Assembly: GCA_001600695.1 (NCBI GenBank) | Contig: BCKQ01000002.1 | Span: forward strand, 1,933,340 to 1,997,339 | Reading direction: 5' to 3' | DNA from: Ascoidea asiatica | Lineage: Eukaryota > Ascomycota > Saccharomycetes > Ascoideales > Ascoideaceae | Length of the DNA stretch: 64,000 nucleotides | Shown: positions 40,012-50,205 of the stretch, one piece after another | Position numbering within the stretch: position 1 is the stretch's first letter | Layout: each line of letters begins with the position of its first letter | The notes under the pieces: generated by a model | Told to the model about the DNA's origin: nothing | The model's input: only the letters and a program-made list of their open reading frames with translations | Databases searched by the model: none | Program-made: the position numbers and the translations under genes

Positions 40012-42213
40012 ATGAATTCAAATACTGAAGTTAAGAGAAGAGTACTTGGTTTATCTTCAAATACATTAAATGATTCAAATAATGATTCAATTATAAATCT
40101 TACTCCAAAAAAGGATATTAATAAAATACCGTCAAATATTAAAAAAATTGATAAAATTGATAAAATTGATAAAATTGATAAAATTAATAAAAAATTAGAT
40201 TTACTTTCTTCAACAACTTTAAATTCAGAAAATCAAAGTAATGAAAATTTAAATATTATAAATTCTAATAAAATTAAAATAAAATGTCCAATTTGTAATG
40301 AAATTTTATTAAATTCAATTCAATTAAATTTACATCTAGATCAATTTCATTCTACAATTAATTCTCCAATAAAAACAAATTCATTAAATAATTCTCCACT
40401 TAAATCTCCAATAAATACTACTAAAATAAAAAATTTGAAAAAATCTAGACCTATATTTATTCCCACTGATGATAATAATATAAATAAATCTCATTTTCAA
40501 ATTATTACCAATAATAATAAAATTTATTGTAATTTTAAAAATTGTTTAAATAATAATTTATCAAATAATTCAAATTCAAATTTAAATTTAAATTCAAATA
40601 AATTCATAAATTATAATATTAATAATTTTAATACTTTTAATACAAATCCTTATTATAATAATTGTTATAAATGTGGAAAATTATATTGTTTTAATCATTT
40701 AAAAATTAAATTAAAATTAAATAAAAATAATCAATTTGATTCAATTTATGGTTCTTGGTTTAAAATTTGTTTAAATTGTTATAATATTTATTATAATTTA
40801 ATTCATAATTTATTTATTAATCAAAATTTAATTAATAATAATAATAAAAATTTGTTAATTTTTTTAAAATTAAGAAATGATAAAATTGATTTAAATAATT
40901 TATATAAATTAAAATTAATTCAAAGATTAATAAAATTAAATAATTTTAATAAAAATTTAATTAAAAAAATTTATTATTCTTCAAATTTAATATCATCTTC
41001 AATTTTAAATTATTTTTCAATTTATAAAATTAATAAAAAAAGATTAATTTTTGAAAAAAATTTAATTCAATGGGAAAATAATAATGATATTTTAAATTGT
41101 TTTATATGTTTAAAAAAATTTAATAATTTAAAATTATTTACAAAACATCATTGTAGATTATGTGGTAAAATTGTTTGTGATTCAAATGAATCTCTTTTAT
41201 TTGAAAAATTATCTGAAAATCAATATGAAGATAATAATCAAATTAATAATCATAATCATAATCATAATCATATAGAATGTTCAAAAGAAATTCCAATGGA
41301 TTTATTAATTAAATTATTAAATTTAAATGAAAATGAAAATAATCAAAAATTCGAAGAGGAGATTCAAAATGATATTGATAATGATAATGACAATGACAAT
41401 GACAATGACAATTATAATAACAATGACAATGATAACATTGATGAAAATAAATTTAATGAAATTTCAAATTCAATTCCATATAATTTAAGAATTTGTTTAT
41501 ATTGTAAAGAAAAATTATTCTTAAAAATTAATTTTGATAAAAAAATTATTGAATTAAATAATAATGAATTATTTAAACAATATAATTATTTAAAAATTTA
41601 TAAAAATTTAATTTTAACAAATATTGAAAATCTTAATTCATTAATAAATAATTTTGATAATAATGATAATAATGATAATGATGATAATGATGATAACCCT
41701 AAGATAAAAGAAAAAGCTTTAGTTAAGACTAAATTAATTAAATATTTCAAAATTTATGAATTAATACTAAAAAGAATTAATAATTTACAATTAAATATTG
41801 ATAATAATGAAAATCAAGATAGTAGTAGTAGTAATAGAGATAAAATTCAAATTCAAAATAATATTAAATTAAATTCATTAGAATTCTTAAATAAAAATTT
41901 AAATAAATTTAAATTAATTTCAAAAATTGAAGAAGATCAAATAAATTTATTAAATGAAAATTCAAATAAAAAAAATAAAAAAGAAAAAATAAAAGAATTA
42001 AATAAGGATGAAATCAATAAAATTAAAAAATTAAGAGAAGAAATTATTATTATGAAAGAACAAAAATTTTTATTAGAAAATCAAGTTAAAAATTTAAATA
42101 AATTAAGAAAATTTGATGATATAAAAATTTTGAAAGAAAATATAAGTGAACTTGAGAAAATTATTAATAATTTAAATAATGAACTTGGTGATGATTATAC
42201 AATTAATGAATAA
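40012..42213 (+). CDS. PEP7: FYVE zinc finger protein, PEP7/VAC1-like endosomal tethering factor
   Basis: A 733-residue protein. Near residue 95 is a C2H2 finger (CPICNEILLNSIQLNLHLDQFH). A Cys/His cluster near 175-260 (NCYKCGKLYCFNHL, FKICLNC) and a FYVE-type finger near 364-390 with the PI3P-binding core FTKHHCRLCGKIVCD follow. The C-terminal third is charged and coiled-coil-like (EKIKELNKDEINKIKKLREE, ENISELEKIINNLNNELG). This order (C2H2, FYVE, coiled coil that binds Rab5-type GTPases) is that of yeast Pep7/Vac1, which links PI3P, Vps21 and the SNARE Pep12 in Golgi-to-endosome transport. Length is larger than S. cerevisiae Pep7 (515), mostly because of Asn/Asp-rich insertions. Start is the first ATG. 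Confidence 0.82.
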   Translation: MNSNTEVKRRVLGLSSNTLNDSNNDSIINLTPKKDINKIPSNIKKIDKIDKIDKIDKINKKLDLLSSTTLNSENQSNENLNIINSNKIKIKCPICNEILLNSIQLNLHLDQFHSTINSPIKTNSLNNSPLKSPINTTKIKNLKKSRPIFIPTDDNNINKSHFQIITNNNKIYCNFKNCLNNNLSNNSNSNLNLNSNKFINYNINNFNTFNTNPYYNNCYKCGKLYCFNHLKIKLKLNKNNQFDSIYGSWFKICLNCYNIYYNLIHNLFINQNLINNNNKNLLIFLKLRNDKIDLNNLYKLKLIQRLIKLNNFNKNLIKKIYYSSNLISSSILNYFSIYKINKKRLIFEKNLIQWENNNDILNCFICLKKFNNLKLFTKHHCRLCGKIVCDSNESLLFEKLSENQYEDNNQINNHNHNHNHIECSKEIPMDLLIKLLNLNENENNQKFEEEIQNDIDNDNDNDNDNDNYNNNDNDNIDENKFNEISNSIPYNLRICLYCKEKLFLKINFDKKIIELNNNELFKQYNYLKIYKNLILTNIENLNSLINNFDNNDNNDNDDNDDNPKIKEKALVKTKLIKYFKIYELILKRINNLQLNIDNNENQDSSSSNRDKIQIQNNIKLNSLEFLNKNLNKFKLISKIEEDQINLLNENSNKKNKKEKIKELNKDEINKIKKLREEIIIMKEQKFLLENQVKNLNKLRKFDDIKILKENISELEKIINNLNNELGDDYTINE

Positions 42214-42392
42214 CTTTTTTTTTCATTTGATATTTCTTCTCTTTTATTATTCTATTCCATTATAGATTTTAATAAATTTATTTTCCTTTTGATTGATTCT
42301 GAATATGTACGGATTTAAATAATGGAAATGTGAGTTATACAGTATATACAATATGTTTTATTCATTATTTCATTATATCATATCATATAAAT

Positions 42393-42986
42393 TCAAGTAT
42401 AAATACCAAAATTTTCTTTACTTTTTGCAAGAAAATTAGCTTGAAAGAAGTTTTCAATTTTATTACAATTTAATTTTTCCAAATTAATATTCAGAAAATA
42501 AGTTATATTCAGGGATGTATTCAAATGCGCTCCAATTCTAGCTAATTTATCAGCTTCCATATTTCCAAATATTCCAGAATGTCCTTTAATATGCTTTATT
42601 TTTAATGGAGGAAAATTTAATTTTAAATATTTTGTATTAATATTTTTAATTAAACTCAATGAAGTTTCAATTAAATCAACATCTTTTGATGGTTTATTGA
42701 GTTCATTCAAAGATAATACTGAGCTTTTATTGTCACTTAAGATTTGATAATGCTCTTTAAAATTTTAAGAATTCAATTCATTTTTAATTATTAAAAGTAC
42801 AAATACAAGTGCAAATAATTCAGCTCTTTGACTTGTTTGCCTACCAATTACAGAACCAGAATAATTTCTTTTATCATTCAAACCAAAAAAACATCCAAAA
42901 CCTGCTCTTGGAAAATTTCCACTATTATTTAAACATGAACCATCTGTATAAATATCATGACTATTAACTTTAGCTTTTTTAGGCAT
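42393..42986 (-). pseudogene. RNase H1 (RNH1-type) interrupted by one in-frame TAA
   Basis: Two halves in the same frame, 42986-42765 and 42764-42393, are separated only by TAA at 42767-42765. All four catalytic acidic residues are present: Asp in DIYTDGSC, Glu in QRAELFAL, Asp in YQILSDNKS, and Asp in GNMEADKLARIGA. The distance from the Glu motif to the second Asp motif matches S. cerevisiae RNH1 as I recall it if the stop counts as one residue, so a single nonsense change rather than an intron or deletion is indicated. No plausible splice signals flank the stop. The N-terminal hybrid-binding domain of RNase H1 is missing, so the product would be only the catalytic domain (about 197 residues). 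RNase H1 removes RNA from RNA-DNA hybrids. It could be a recent pseudogene, a sequencing error or a readthrough gene. Confidence 0.8.
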
Positions 42987-43305
42987 TTTTCTGAATTTAT
43001 ACTATATATTTTGTTAATTAACTCTAATATCTAATAAAACTTTCATCTTTCTTTTTCTCTTTTTCTTTCATCATTCTCTTCTTCTTCCAAAAAGTACTCA
43101 TCTTCCTTTAAATATCACCAATTACAACTAAGAACATTGATATATTCAATTCAAATAAAGCAAGAATAAAATTTCTTTTCAATAAAACTTTCCTCTTTGA
43201 TTGAAAAAAAAAAAAAAACTTCACACTTCTTTTATAATTTCCTGAATCAACAATAAATCTCACTCTCAATGGTAATGAGTAAATCAACAAACCTTCAATA
43301 TTTAC
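42987..43305. other. Intergenic region before tRNA-Gly
   Basis: CT-rich and AT-rich DNA with an A14 run at 43205-43218. No gene is recognisable. Confidence 0.4.
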
Positions 43306-43377
43306 GGGCCAGTAGTGTAGTGGTCATCATATTTGCCTTCCAAGCAGATGACATGGGTTCGATTCCCGTCTGGCTCA
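43306..43377 (+). tRNA. tRNA-Gly(UCC)
   Basis: Acceptor GGGCCAG pairs with CTGGCTC (one G-T pair), discriminator A. Anticodon loop CTTCCAA gives anticodon TCC, with stem TTTGC/GCAGA. T arm ATGGG/CCCGT around TTCGATT. 72 nt, no intron. Confidence 0.95.
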
Positions 43378-43450
43378 TTTTTTTTCAATTTTTTCAATTT
43401 TTTCAATTTTTTCAATTTTTTCAATTTTTTCAATTTTTTTAATTTTTTTC
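43378..43450 (+). repeat. Tandem 9-bp repeat (TTTTTTCAA)n downstream of tRNA-Gly
   Basis: Seven units of TTTTTTCAA, the last with a changed base, start directly at the tRNA end. The first T run (9 T) serves as Pol III terminator, and each following unit is a potential back-up terminator. Confidence 0.85.
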
Positions 43451-43563
43451 AAAAATTGTAAATTGATAAAGTAATTGAATAATTTATTGTTGAACAAAAA
43501 TATGTATTGAGAGAAATCTATATTGAGTGAAAATGTGGTTGATGTTGATGTTGTGATTTGTAA

Positions 43564-44801
43564 TTAATTGGGAACTAGTTTAAAAGAAAGTATATCATTT
43601 TTTTTAATATCAACTAAATCATCTTCACCAACTTTTAATCCACCAACACCTTCAATAGCAGCTATGGTAACATCACCCATGATATGTCTTGCAACTTTTC
43701 CAACAGGAGTATTTTTTTTAACAAGCATACAATCTCTAAATACATTTTTACCAGAAGATCCAGTGAATGTTTGAATATTTCTAACTGTATATATAGGTAT
43801 TAATTCTAATTCTTCTATTGCTTTTTGTAAAATTTGAACAACACCAGTTGAACCAAATCTATATAAAACTAAATCTCTTATATTTTCAACTTTTTCTTTT
43901 AATTTTTCATCCATTTCTTTTAATGAATTATTATCATCATTTGGTAAATCTTCTTTAAGATCAATAAATTCAGTACCTTCTTCATATTTTAAATAATTTT
44001 GTTTTTGTAATTTTCTTAAAAAAACTTCAGAAATTGCACTACATAATACTGCTTTTTTATTTGGATATTTTTTTAAAATTTTACTTACATTTTTATCAGC
44101 ATCAGGATGATCAATTTTATTTAATGCTAAAACTGTTGGAAATTTAACATTCATAAATGATCTTACAACTTTTTTTATCATATTACTATCCCAAGTTTCT
44201 AAAGGTGGTAAATTTGGTATTAATCTTAAAGCTTTTGAAATCATTTCTGCATTTGAACTATAACCACCTAATTGACTTTGTAAAGTTGAAACTATTGTTG
44301 ATTTAGTTGAAGTATGACGACGTACAATTGATGACCATCTTTTTAATAAATTACCTTCAATCCACATTTCAATTTCATCTTGTAACCATTCAACATCTCT
44401 TAAAGGATCATAACCTCTGGTAATTTTACCTTCTTCATTAGTTGTACCAGAAACATCAACAACATGAATTAAAGCATCTGAATGTCTTAAATCATCAAGA
44501 AATTTATTACCTAAACCTTTACCCTCATGAGCTCCAGGTACTAAACCTGCAACATCTAAAAGTGTTATAGGTATATATCTTTTACCTTTATTACATCTAC
44601 CATAAGTTGGTTTACATAAATTTTCTAAAGAATATCTTGAACATGCACAATCAACAATTACATAACCTGTTGCTTTATTTGGTTCAATTGTTGTAAATGG
44701 AAATGCACCAACTTTTGCACCAGCATCTGTTAAACTATTAAGAGTTGTAGATTTACCACTTGATGGTTTTCCAACTATTCCTATTACTATTTCCTTTGGC
44801 A

Positions 44802-44802
<1 letters not shown>
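43564..44802 (-). CDS. Obg/YchF-related GTPase with TGS domain (YLF2-like)
   Basis: A 412-residue protein starting at the first [14 protein letters not shown]. The frame is open further upstream only through a TA repeat without an ATG. The P loop is GKPSSGKST, the switch II region [20 protein letters not shown] and the base-recognition motif NKID. The C-terminal 80 residues form a TGS-like domain ([39 protein letters not shown]). The switch II sequence places it in the Obg/YchF group, translation-linked ATPases/GTPases. It differs from OLA1 itself in the N-terminal half ([20 protein letters not shown]) and most resembles the archaeal-like second YchF group, to which yeast YLF2 appears to belong. 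The family call is firm, the orthologue less so. Confidence 0.85.
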
Positions 44803-44832
<30 letters not shown>

Positions 44833-45386
44833 ATATTTATTTTGAAACTTAAAATACACTCAATTCTTTTTTAATTATCTAAAATCTCCTAAGTTGCCAG
44901 TCTGTTTCCAATTGATTATCATTATTTTACAATGTCCAAACAGCAACAGTTCTCCCTCTTTCTTTTCTTCCTATCTCTCTTTCCAAAATCAATTGTTTCT
45001 TTCCTCAAAAGCTCCAATCTCTTGTCAATTTCTTTCCAATCTCTGCTCAATTTCTGTAGTTTCTTTCAGATTCCAAATCAAAGTCAGAAATCAAACAAAA
45101 AATTAAAAATATTTCAAATTAAGATTATGTAATCAGTTACGTAACAAGTTCCCTGTTTATGGCGTCAATTTAAAAAGTGTTTTGAGACCATTTCCACGGT
45201 TCTTCTTCTTTAGTTCTTCTGGCAACCGATAAAATTCAATTTGAGCTCAGCTGAAATAAATATAAAAAATAAAGTTATCGTAAAGGGAAAAATTGAATGA
45301 AATAATGGATTTATGTTTAATAATTAAAGAATTAAATGTCTAAATAACCAAATGATCAGTGATAATAATTATAATAATAACATAAA
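44803..45386. other. Divergent promoter between the GTPase and the next gene
   Basis: A TA microsatellite of about 24 bp lies immediately upstream of the GTPase ATG (44804-44827). A CT-rich tract at 44935-45080 encodes only a low-complexity hydrophobic frame. One copy of the composite motif is at 45184. Confidence 0.5.
45184..45205 (+). promoter_or_regulatory. Copy of the GAGACCA-N5-RCGG-N-TCTTY composite motif
   Basis: GAGACCA, TTTCC, ACGG, T, TCTTC. It lies 182 bp upstream of the next ATG. Confidence 0.5.
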
Positions 45387-46586
45387 ATGACAAGAACTAC
45401 ACAGAGAAGACTTTCAAATAATGAGAAACTTCCTGAATCAGAAAAAGAAAAACCATTATCGAAAAATGAAATTAGAAAATCAAATAATAAAAATTCATGT
45501 ATTTCAATAATATTTAAAATTATAAATTCTCCAATTTATCCTATAATTAAATTTGAATCAATAAATTTATCAGCAAAATTATTTGATATTTTATTTGATT
45601 ATTCTAATTTCATTCAATTTGATCCATTTGAAAATAATCATAATTCAATTATTGAATTTTTCATTAATGGTTATTCATTAAATTTAAATCAACTTATTAA
45701 TAATGAAATCAATGAAATTAATGAAATCACAATCAATGATATTAGAGATTTATATACAAATACTTTAAAAGAACGTATATATAATGGTCCATTAGACGTT
45801 ACAATTAATGTAATTTTGAAAAATTTTAATTTAAATAATTTATTATTATATAATAAATCAAATAATTTCATGAATTATAATTCAAAAAATTTAAATAATT
45901 TAAAACAAGTCTCTCCTTTAGTTTATATAAAATTTGATGATACTCATTTAATTTATGAAACAACTAAAGATATTAGAATTAAAAAAAAAAATTCATTATT
46001 TAATCCAATTTATACTAATAATATATTAGAAGATGCAAATCCATTAGTTCCATATAAATCTTTAATATTTACATATTCAATCCCATCACCATCATCTACT
46101 TCTTCCCCTTCTACTTTTTCTTCAATAATTTTTTTAGATTTTCTCACAAGAATATTCCCAAATAATCTATTAACGTATATGAAAGATGTTCATAATAAAA
46201 ATATAATATTTAGAGATAAAGGTTTTTCTACTATTTATTTATTATCTGATCAAATTCATTTTAAAAATAAAGAACTTAAATCAAAAATAATTTTTGCTGA
46301 ATTTAAAGATATAAATATGAGTTTTAAAGAACATAAAAAAAAAATTTTAAAATTAAAAAAAGAAAAAAATCAAATTCAAATTCAAAATCAAAATCAAAAT
46401 CAAAATAAGGATAAAGATAAAGATAAAGAGAAAGATACTAATAATGAGAATACCGATAATGAGATTATAAATAATGAAGATATAAATCAAAATTGTAAAA
46501 AAAGAAAAATAATTGAAACTGATAAAGACTCTGAAAAATTAACTTGTAATTTGTTTTTACAGGCTAAACCTGAAATTACACTTTAA
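45387..46586 (+). CDS. Hypothetical protein, 399 aa
   Basis: I do not recognise it. It begins with a basic, Lys/Ser-rich segment (MTRTTQRRLSNNEK), then has a folded-looking part with regular hydrophobic residues (IIFKIINSPIYPIIKFESIN, PLDVTINVILKNFNLNNLLL, SSIIFLDFLTRIFPNNLLTY) and a highly charged C-terminus with Gln/Asn and Lys/Asp repeats followed by KKRKIIETDKD, a possible nuclear localisation signal. No signal peptide or membrane helix is clear. Coding status rests on frame length and promoter context. A promoter copy of the 22-bp composite motif precedes it. Confidence 0.6.
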   Translation: MTRTTQRRLSNNEKLPESEKEKPLSKNEIRKSNNKNSCISIIFKIINSPIYPIIKFESINLSAKLFDILFDYSNFIQFDPFENNHNSIIEFFINGYSLNLNQLINNEINEINEITINDIRDLYTNTLKERIYNGPLDVTINVILKNFNLNNLLLYNKSNNFMNYNSKNLNNLKQVSPLVYIKFDDTHLIYETTKDIRIKKKNSLFNPIYTNNILEDANPLVPYKSLIFTYSIPSPSSTSSPSTFSSIIFLDFLTRIFPNNLLTYMKDVHNKNIIFRDKGFSTIYLLSDQIHFKNKELKSKIIFAEFKDINMSFKEHKKKILKLKKEKNQIQIQNQNQNQNKDKDKDKEKDTNNENTDNEIINNEDINQNCKKRKIIETDKDSEKLTCNLFLQAKPEITL

Positions 46587-46773
46587 ATCGGTTTGTAAAA
46601 ACTCTCTAGTATTTGGTATTTAGTATTTAGTATTTAGTATTTGTTGTGATATATATTGGTAACGTTATAAAGTATTATATTAAAGGGTGAATGAGTCTCA
46701 CTTACACCTTTTTTTGAAATGAATAAAATAAGAAAGTTTTAAAGCTGTTCAATAACATGAAGATGAAGAATGA

Positions 46774-47331
46774 TTATCTTCTTCCCTCGATATAATAGAC
46801 CCTTCTTGGTTCATCAAAAGTTAATTGTCTTGGAACAGGCTTATTCTTTATAGTAACTATTCTTACTGATTGATACTTTCTTGAGGAATATTCATCATAT
46901 GAATGATCTTTGGATTCTCTTGTATAAATGATTCTTTCTCTTAATAGAACATGATTCTTTTCATCAGGCATCACATATCTTTCCATAACTTTCTTACCTT
47001 CCAAGTTTCTAGCAATGCTTCTTTCTCTAATACTATTGACATTTGAACTTAATGAAGAATTAGATATAGTTGATTTTAAATTATCACCCAATTTAGAATT
47101 ATCTACAAAATAAATATCTTTATTCTTATCTGGTTTTAAATCTATAACATTTTGAAGTTTTTTACCAATTAGTTCATTTAAAAATAATGTTTTATTTTTG
47201 GACATAACAAAATTTAAAATTTGTATATATTTATTATCTTTTAAATATCCTGAAATTATTTTATTTGCACCTTCAGCTAATTCTGGTAAATTTTTAAGAA
47301 TAAAAGATAAAACATTAACAGCAAAATCCAT
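46774..47331 (-). CDS. MDF-family protein, 185 aa
   Basis: Begins MDFAVNVLSFILKNLPELAE and continues with ISGYLKDNKYIQILNFVMS and LIGKKLQNVIDLKP, the conserved N-terminal domain of about 70 residues, which looks helical. The remainder is charged and Arg/Ser-rich (SIRERSIARNLEGKKVMERY, YDEYSSRKYQSVRIVTIKN) and ends RRVYYIEGRR. No signal peptide or clear membrane segment is seen. The upstream region carries the GATAAG-type pentanucleotide array ending ten bases before the ATG. It is a tandem neighbour of the 264-residue paralogue. The family is unknown to me and may be lineage-specific. Confidence 0.7.
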   Translation of the reverse strand: MDFAVNVLSFILKNLPELAEGANKIISGYLKDNKYIQILNFVMSKNKTLFLNELIGKKLQNVIDLKPDKNKDIYFVDNSKLGDNLKSTISNSSLSSNVNSIRERSIARNLEGKKVMERYVMPDEKNHVLLRERIIYTRESKDHSYDEYSSRKYQSVRIVTIKNKPVPRQLTFDEPRRVYYIEGRR

Positions 47332-47341
47332 AATTTTTTAT

Positions 47342-47394
47342 CTTATCTTATCTTATCCTATCCTATCCTATCTTATCTTATCTTATCTTATTAT
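47342..47394 (-). repeat. Pentanucleotide array (ATAAG/ATAGG)n upstream of the 185-residue MDF-family gene
   Basis: Mirror of 33118-33180 but two units shorter. It contains several GATAAG and three GATAGG motifs within 65 bp of the start codon. Confidence 0.85.
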
Positions 47395-47928
47395 TATAAC
47401 TTAATTCAATAACCTACAATTCAAAAGGATTAGAAAAAAAAAAAATTGATAGAAACTTTCCTCTATTTATATTAAAATTATAATACAATTAAAAATCTAT
47501 TACAACTATAATTTGAAGGTGAATTCAGTAGTAAAAAATTCAAGAGGGATAAAGATTCATTATTGCATCTATATCCCAAGAAAAAAAAGAACTTNTTCTT
47601 GGATTCACTCTTTGTAAAAGAAATTTGTCTCAAAATTATTTTTAAAAAGATATTTTTTATTATATTCGTCAAATCATAATTGAATCAAAATAATGAACTC
47701 TTATTTGGATACTTGTTTTTAGTCATTTCATTAAAAAAATATGCCTTTTCAATAATATTTAATGAATTCAAAGAGAATACTGTGATTTAGTTATATGAAA
47801 TGAATAAGTATATTTATAAAAGTTAATAGATAGTTGTATAGAAAATATTATTTAATGATGAATAATTGATAAAAGATAAAAATTTCTCAGATTTGATTCA
47901 ATATAGTTAGATACCATGATGATTCCTT

Positions 47929-48723
47929 TCACCAAGAATCACTATCATAATCATTATCACCATCATTGTTATCATAATTATCATAATCATTGTCATTGTC
48001 ATTGTCATTGTCATCACTATGATAATTATCGTAGTCATTGTCATCTTCATCATCTTCTTCATCTTCTTCATCATCTAAAGAATTACTATTCTCATCACTG
48101 AACTCATCACTATCAATATCACTATCAATATTACTATCGCTATCACTGTCACTGTCATCATCATCAGAATCATCAGGGTAGTAATCATCTAAAGCATCGT
48201 AATCTCTATCATCATCTTCAGATTCATCTGAAGTATCGCTGCCTTCAAATCTTTTAGTTGAATAACTTCCTTCTTTATCTAAATGCGACCAACTATTTAT
48301 ATTTGAAGGAACATACTTTTTTGAATTATATTTGGCTTTTTTAAGTCTTTTTTTATCCCTTTTACGTTTCGCACGTTTTTTTTTTCTTTTAATACGTTTA
48401 ATTTTTTTAGAAATTGAAGAATTTGATAATCCAGAAATTTTTAAATTATTATTACTCAATTTTGAAATTTTTAAAGATTTCGGTTCTTTAGTATTCTTCA
48501 ACAATTTTAAATTTGAACTTCCAGGTTCTAAATTCATGACATTTTGAAGTCTTTTACTAATAAATTTATTTAAAAATAAAGCTTTATTATTTGAAAAAAT
48601 AAATTTTAAAAGTTGTACAAAATTATTATCTTTTAAATAATTTGAAATTACTTCATATGCACTTTTAATTAATTTTGATAAATTTTTTTTAATAAAAAAT
48701 ATAATTTTAACAAAAAAATCCAT
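47929..48723 (-). CDS. MDF-family protein, 264 aa, with basic then acidic low-complexity tail
   Basis: Residues 1-70 are the family domain (MDFFVKIIFFIKKNLSKLIK, ISNYLKDNNFVQLLKFIFS, FISKRLQNVMNLEPG). Residues 70-110 are Lys/Ser/Leu-rich, 110-140 strongly basic (KRIKRKKKRAKRKRDKKR), and 160-264 extremely acidic (Asp, Glu, Ser and Asn, with no Lys). A bipartite basic/acidic tail of this kind is typical of nucleolar or chromatin-associated proteins, but this is only by analogy. It is the intact relative of the decayed copy at 31985-32585. Three related N-termini in the window define a small family. Confidence 0.7.
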   Translation of the reverse strand: MDFFVKIIFFIKKNLSKLIKSAYEVISNYLKDNNFVQLLKFIFSNNKALFLNKFISKRLQNVMNLEPGSSNLKLLKNTKEPKSLKISKLSNNNLKISGLSNSSISKKIKRIKRKKKRAKRKRDKKRLKKAKYNSKKYVPSNINSWSHLDKEGSYSTKRFEGSDTSDESEDDDRDYDALDDYYPDDSDDDDSDSDSDSNIDSDIDSDEFSDENSNSLDDEEDEEDDEDDNDYDNYHSDDNDNDNDNDYDNYDNNDGDNDYDSDSW

Positions 48724-50205
48724 AACTTTATTTTATTTGAACCTTGTAGAAAAAATAATTATAAAAATCAAAATGAAATTATAATGCTTATAATGATTTT
48801 ACTAAATTATAAATGATATTTAATCAATTTCTTAATTTCAAGAATTAGTTACAACTAAAAGTAGAACCTGAATTCTTTGAAAGGTTCCTTATTACATATA
48901 GCCAATTACATATACACTTTTGTCCAAAAAAAAATTAATACTTTTTTCTGGACTTTTTTTTTTAGAAAGAGCCTAACTCTGAAAGAGACTCTTGAAAGAA
49001 AACCTCTATTCTATTCTATTCGTCAAATAATAATATCATAATCAAATTAATATAGGAAACTCCCAATTGGGTACTCATTATTTGATATTTCTTAGAAATG
49101 GTATGCCTTTTCTATAACCTTTAATGATTTCAAAAACGAAATGTTGAAACTAGTTTTTTTTCTACTGTTTCTTTTCCCATAAAATTGATTACTTTTTTTA
49201 ATATTTTTTTCTCTCTTTCTTCTCCCTCTTTATCAATCACCACATCATTACTGAAAAGCGAGAAAAAAAAATAACTACAAGCAAATGAACTACTTTCAGC
49301 TATTGTAAACGACTAGTATCCTGTGAAAAAAATTGAGCTGCTTATTTGATTAGAAGTGTTCTGGTAGATTCTGAGAAAACTAGCTGATGTTCAAAAGTAA
49401 AAAATCATATCTTTGAAACTAATTCATTTAAGAAATATTTACCAACTTTTTACATAATTAGTGGCAAAACCCCCCGTTGAAGAAAAGTTATTTCATTTAT
49501 CAACCAATTTTATATAAAGCTTCAATTAAATCAAATTGAAATTATCCATTTGAAAATGATTTTTTAAAGAATAAGAATAAAATCTATGAAATTTCCAGTA
49601 TTTGTTTGTTTTTTCTTTCTTTTCAGTAATTTATCCAGGCTTAAAATGTTACTCCAAAGTTTGATTTTCAATAATGTAAAATAACGTTAAGGTGAACACT
49701 CGTAGAAGTGATTTTCACTTGAAGAAATCAGAGTTGCAGAACAATGAAAAATCCAAAACAATGATCTTCTATTATTCAAAGTATCAATAGAGAATGGAAG
49801 CTGGTTTTGTTCAAATAATTCAATGATAATAAAGTTATTCTGGTAATAATATTGTCAAATATATTAAAATAACCTCTGGGGTTTTTATTCAATTTTACTC
49901 CATTCCAATGTTTCATTTCAATTTGGTTTTTTGTCTTATGAGAGCTTTTTAAAAAGAAATAATGGATTGAGTTTTATTATTTTGTATAAATAGGAATGGG
50001 ATGAACAGAATTATTTTATTTACTTCTGGAGTATTTTTTTTTTGTTTTTTTTTTTAATCTGTTTCATAAATATTTCAAAGAAAAGTAAAAAATAAATTCA
50101 TAATTTTATTCATTCCTTATAATTCAATTTAATCTTGTATTTGATTTCAAGATAATTGAGATCATTTAGAAATTTTTAGTAAAAAAAAAAAAAAAAAAAA
50201 AAGAA
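48724..50205. other. Intergenic region upstream of MDF-family gene and rhamnogalacturonase
   Basis: No gene is seen. Segment 48980-49145 (ATTCGTCAAATAAT, then ACTCATTATTTG, then TATGCCTTTTC) is a diverged copy of the intergenic DNA at about 47640-47790, which indicates that gene plus upstream region were duplicated in tandem. An A22 run at 50181-50202 lies just before the next ATG. Confidence 0.5.

Larger units (their letters stand above)
46700..48512 (-). repeat. Right arm of the large inverted duplication
   Basis: Inverted relative to 31985-33520. It contains the two intact MDF-family genes and their shared intergenic region, and is probably the source copy. Position x in the left arm corresponds to about 80514 minus x here through the central part. 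Further weak similarity between this intergenic region (47480-47760) and 48980-49145 points to an older tandem duplication. Confidence 0.88.

Noticed and set aside
42700-42840. Intron removing the RNase H in-frame stop
   Set aside because: Candidate donors (GTATTT, GTACTT) are not of the GTATGT/GTAAGT type used elsewhere in the window, there is no branch site, and removal would destroy the normal spacing between catalytic motifs.
44803-44859. Upstream extension of the GTPase frame
   Set aside because: No ATG. The residues come from a TA microsatellite, and the conserved start [11 protein letters not shown] is at 44802.
44932-45132. 66-codon plus frame with hydrophobic start (MSKQQQFSLFLFFLSLF)
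   Set aside because: It is a CT-rich tract in a divergent promoter. The apparent signal peptide follows from Phe/Leu/Ser codons in pyrimidine-rich DNA. No conserved motif.
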